From a virus, in the IMG/VR virus record IMGVR_UViG_3300032291_004252, positions 1 through 33,317 of that record: DNA of 33,317 nt. One strand, given 5' to 3'. Position 1 is the first letter of the stretch. Each line of letters begins with the position of its first letter. Shown one piece after another: positions 31,660 to 33,317 of this stretch. Made by a program: the position numbers and the translations under genes. A model generated the notes under the pieces. That model saw only the letters and a list, made by a program, of their open reading frames with translations. It was not told the DNA's origin and ran no database searches.

Positions 31660-31911
31660 ATGGTAAAAGAAAAAACGTTAAGTGTAGATTTAGATCTTGG
31701 AATTAAGAATTATTGGAGAAAAGCAAATGAAGCTCTAGAGACCAAAAACATGGAACTAGCTGATGACCTATTAGCTTATTGTCTTGTCATTTTAGCCACA
31801 GCCACGATGAATGATATGGATGAAAATGAAAAACTAGGTGGTGTAAGATTGGGTCTTTGGAAAGAACGAGTTTGGATGGCAATTGAAAATAATGGATTAT
31901 TACCCGAATAA
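31660..31911 (+). CDS. Hypothetical protein, 83 aa
   Basis: No family is recognised in this 83-residue helical acidic protein (LSVDLDLGIKNYWRKANEA, ADDLLAYCLVILATATMN, VRLGLWKERVWMAIENNGLLPE). It starts at AAAGGTTATG five bases after the membrane ORF and is followed by one base before the next ATG. No membrane helix is certain; the LAYCLVILATATM run is hydrophobic but short. Confidence 0.58.
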   Translation: MVKEKTLSVDLDLGIKNYWRKANEALETKNMELADDLLAYCLVILATATMNDMDENEKLGGVRLGLWKERVWMAIENNGLLPE

Positions 31912-31912
31912 T

Positions 31913-32047
31913 ATGACACCGGAAGTAAAAGAGCGTTTATATAGAGAATTAGTAAGTATACTAATAGCTGTTGAAAATAGAAATATTGGGGAAGCTCAAT
32001 CCTCTCTCGAAGATTTAGTAAATAAAGTAGCATATAATAGAGTTTAA
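31913..32047 (+). CDS. Small acidic protein, 44 aa
   Basis: A 44-residue ORF of helical composition (TPEVKERLYRELVSILIAVE, then NIGEAQSSLEDLVNKVAYNRV), beginning one base after the previous stop. It could be a small two-helix bundle. Its support is the tight packing with both neighbours and an uninterrupted frame; no motif is recognised. Confidence 0.48.
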   Translation: MTPEVKERLYRELVSILIAVENRNIGEAQSSLEDLVNKVAYNRV

Positions 32048-32050
32048 ATT

Positions 32051-32230
32051 ATGACTAACGAGGAATTTATAGAAGAATTGTTATATAAAGCTCATGCAAA
32101 CGGATTTTTGGATGAATTATGGCGAAGAGCAAAAGCATATGAATTTAAGTACCCTCAAATGAAATATTACGAGCGAGTAGAAAAAGCTTATAATAAATGT
32201 AAACAGGTTAGGGAAAAAATTACTAATTAA
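32051..32230 (+). CDS. Hypothetical protein, 59 aa
   Basis: A 59-residue ORF with charged helical sequence (TNEEFIEELLYKAHANGFLDE, RRAKAYEFKYPQMKYYERV), 3 bases downstream of the previous stop, in the context AAATTATG. It is followed by a spacer with a possible terminator. There is no recognisable family. Confidence 0.55.
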   Translation: MTNEEFIEELLYKAHANGFLDELWRRAKAYEFKYPQMKYYERVEKAYNKCKQVREKITN

Positions 32231-32260
32231 AGCTTGCTTGACCAACCCGCGCTTTTTAAT
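32226..32260 (+). terminator. Possible weak terminator before 32275
   Basis: ATTAAAGC at 32226-32233 pairs with GCTTTTTAAT at 32251-32260, allowing a two-base bulge, with a 17-base loop. A T-run is part of the 3' arm. The loop is long, so this is only a weak candidate; it fits the one spacer (32231-32274) in the right-hand array without a gene. Confidence 0.3.
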
Positions 32261-32274
32261 CCGTATATACAAAA

Positions 32275-32457
32275 ATGATGAAAATAGAATTCTACACACA
32301 CCGACTTTGGGATAAAGACTTTAAGCAGTTATCGCTATGGCCTACAATATATTTTACTAGAAACCCACATGCAGCCCTAACTATTATTAGCATTAACGTT
32401 TTTGTGTGGGATATAGGATTACTTATAACAAAAAAACCAAATGGGATCTACAAATAA
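32275..32457 (+). CDS. Hypothetical protein, 60 aa
   Basis: A 60-residue ORF with two adjacent ATGs (32275 and 32278), either of which may be used. The C-terminal half is hydrophobic (AALTIISINVFVWDIGLLIT) and may cross or touch a membrane, while the N-terminal half is aromatic and charged (MMKIEFYTHRLWDKDFKQL). It overlaps the following gene by 17 bases. The function is unknown. Confidence 0.48.
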   Translation: MMKIEFYTHRLWDKDFKQLSLWPTIYFTRNPHAALTIISINVFVWDIGLLITKKPNGIYK

Positions 32458-32611
32458 AGAAATCAAAAAATGTGTATTAGAAATTTTTGATACACTTTGC
32501 GATAGAAGTGGATTTGATGATTGGTGGTTTAATTTAGATGACGATACACAAGAAGAGATTGAATCCTCTATTGAAGAGATAATTAAAAGAAGACTAGGCA
32601 AAAATGAATAA
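32441..32611 (+). CDS. Small acidic protein, 56 aa
   Basis: A 56-residue ORF overlapping its upstream neighbour by 17 bases and thyA by 8. It is acidic and helical ([40 protein letters not shown]), with two tryptophans in the DDWWFNLDD core that give a small hydrophobic centre. I do not recognise a family. The continuous overlap with thyA indicates that it is translated with it. Confidence 0.58.
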   Translation: MGSTNKEIKKCVLEIFDTLCDRSGFDDWWFNLDDDTQEEIESSIEEIIKRRLGKNE

Positions 32612-33317
32612 TATAGAACAAGATTATCTAAAACTGCTCCACGATGTTTTAATTAATGGAGTAGAAAAACAAGATAGAACAGGTACTGGTACAATTTCAG
32701 TATTTGGTAGGCAAATCAGACACGACATGAAGTTGGGTTTTCCGTTGTTGACAACTAAAAAAATGCCATTTAAAACTATTGCAACTGAATTGCTTTGGTT
32801 TTTGAGTGGAAATACAAATATTAAGTTTTTGATTGATAATGGGTGTCATATTTGGAATGGTGATGCTATTAAGAATTATGAAAAACATAATGGAGAAATA
32901 GATTGGGGGCCTTTTATTACAAAGGAGGAAGCATTTATTGAATCAATGAAAGATGAGGAATTTGCTAAAAAATGGGGTGATTTAGGCCCTGTGTATGGAG
33001 CACAATGGAAAAAATGGAGCAAGTTTGATTATCATTACGGAAGTATATCCGGAGATTTATCGATAGATCAAATTGCAGACCTAATCAAAGAACTTAAGGC
33101 AAACCCGGATTCAAGACGATTAATGGTGAATGCATGGAACGTAGGAGATTTGGATGAAATGACTCTTCCACCTTGCCATTACGGGTTTCAGGTTTATACA
33201 AGAGAACTTAAAGAATATGAGAGGTTTCATTTAGCATTAGATGATGTTAATAATCCTAATATCCCAACACGAGCAATCTCGTTAATGTGGAATCAACGTT
33301 CAGTGGATACGTTTTTA
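32604..33317 (+). CDS. thyA: Thymidylate synthase, N-terminal 238 codons (cut by window edge)
   Basis: Thymidylate synthase converts dUMP to dTMP with methylene-tetrahydrofolate. The catalytic Cys191 lies in LPPCHYGFQ, and Arg25 (RTGTGT), LGPVYGAQW at 128-136, [12 protein letters not shown] at 169-180 and QRSVDTFL at 231-238 are all present in order. The frame is open to the last base, so the dUMP-specificity Asn further on is outside the window; a dUMP or dCMP hydroxymethylase of the same fold cannot be fully excluded, though the overall pattern is that of true ThyA. Two insertions, at about 90-125 and 198-220, are longer than in E. coli. GTP cyclohydrolase at the left edge could support its folate cofactor. 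Confidence 0.93.
   Translation, partial: MNNIEQDYLKLLHDVLINGVEKQDRTGTGTISVFGRQIRHDMKLGFPLLTTKKMPFKTIATELLWFLSGNTNIKFLIDNGCHIWNGDAIKNYEKHNGEIDWGPFITKEEAFIESMKDEEFAKKWGDLGPVYGAQWKKWSKFDYHYGSISGDLSIDQIADLIKELKANPDSRRLMVNAWNVGDLDEMTLPPCHYGFQVYTRELKEYERFHLALDDVNNPNIPTRAISLMWNQRSVDTFL

Noticed and set aside
31776-32033. Minus-strand open frame of 85 codons
   Set aside because: It overlaps two small plus-strand genes with proper starts and has a low-complexity, Leu/Ser-rich composition typical of antisense reading of AT-rich genes.

Overview
The window reads as part of the genome of a large tailed phage with a T4-type replisome. The evidence is a family B DNA polymerase (gp43 type), sliding clamp (gp45), clamp-loader ATPase (gp44) and small clamp-loader subunit (gp62), all on one strand, with phage-style nucleotide genes (GTP cyclohydrolase at the left edge, a MazG-like pyrophosphohydrolase, thymidylate synthase at the right edge). 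The DNA is visibly AT-rich. Almost every gene overlaps or abuts the next (ATGA, TAATG), no gene is on the minus strand, and clear Shine-Dalgarno sequences are nearly absent; many starts instead lie in an AAGTTATG or AAGGTTATG context. Weak or absent Shine-Dalgarno signals fit a Bacteroidota host, but this is a guess and a cyanobacterial or other aquatic host is not excluded.

Layout. (1) 2-9108: nucleotide metabolism and replication. The polymerase and clamp are adjacent. A chaperone block (Hsp20, GroES, a small ORF, full-length GroEL) is inserted between the clamp and the clamp loader. (2) 9112-10652: a DUF1599 protein, a Cas4-like PD-(D/E)XK nuclease with four possible Fe-S cysteines, and a ribbon-helix-helix protein. 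(3) 10670-27407: about 17 kb of surface-sugar genes. It holds two GT4-type and two GT2-type glycosyltransferases, a GT10-type fucosyltransferase, an RfbH-type [2Fe-2S] sugar 3-dehydrase, GDP-fucose synthase, GDP-mannose 4,6-dehydratase, an RmlB-type dehydratase, two further SDR epimerases, a SAM methyltransferase and a three-carbon/ketoacid module (RraA-like, pentose-phosphate epimerase-like, DAHP synthase-like, acetolactate-synthase-like). (4) 27410-32611: a dense array of small phage genes, including DksA-like and SWIM zinc proteins and an HTH plus degenerate HNH protein, with a 47-bp hairpin repeat present twice. (5) 32604-end: the first 238 codons of thyA.

How it fits together. The left part copies the genome and supplies a folding machine. 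The central part looks like a complete route from GDP-mannose to GDP-fucose or a 3,6-dideoxy relative, a fucosyltransferase-type enzyme to transfer it, and a second module that may build an unusual branched or deoxy sugar. The likely target is the virion surface or the host envelope; modified phage DNA is a less likely alternative. The most novel candidates are the combined RfbH/Gmd/Fcl/GT10 plus DAHPS/TPP sugar pathway, the phage GroEL/GroES/Hsp20 block within the replisome operon, and the duplicated GNRA-hairpin element.
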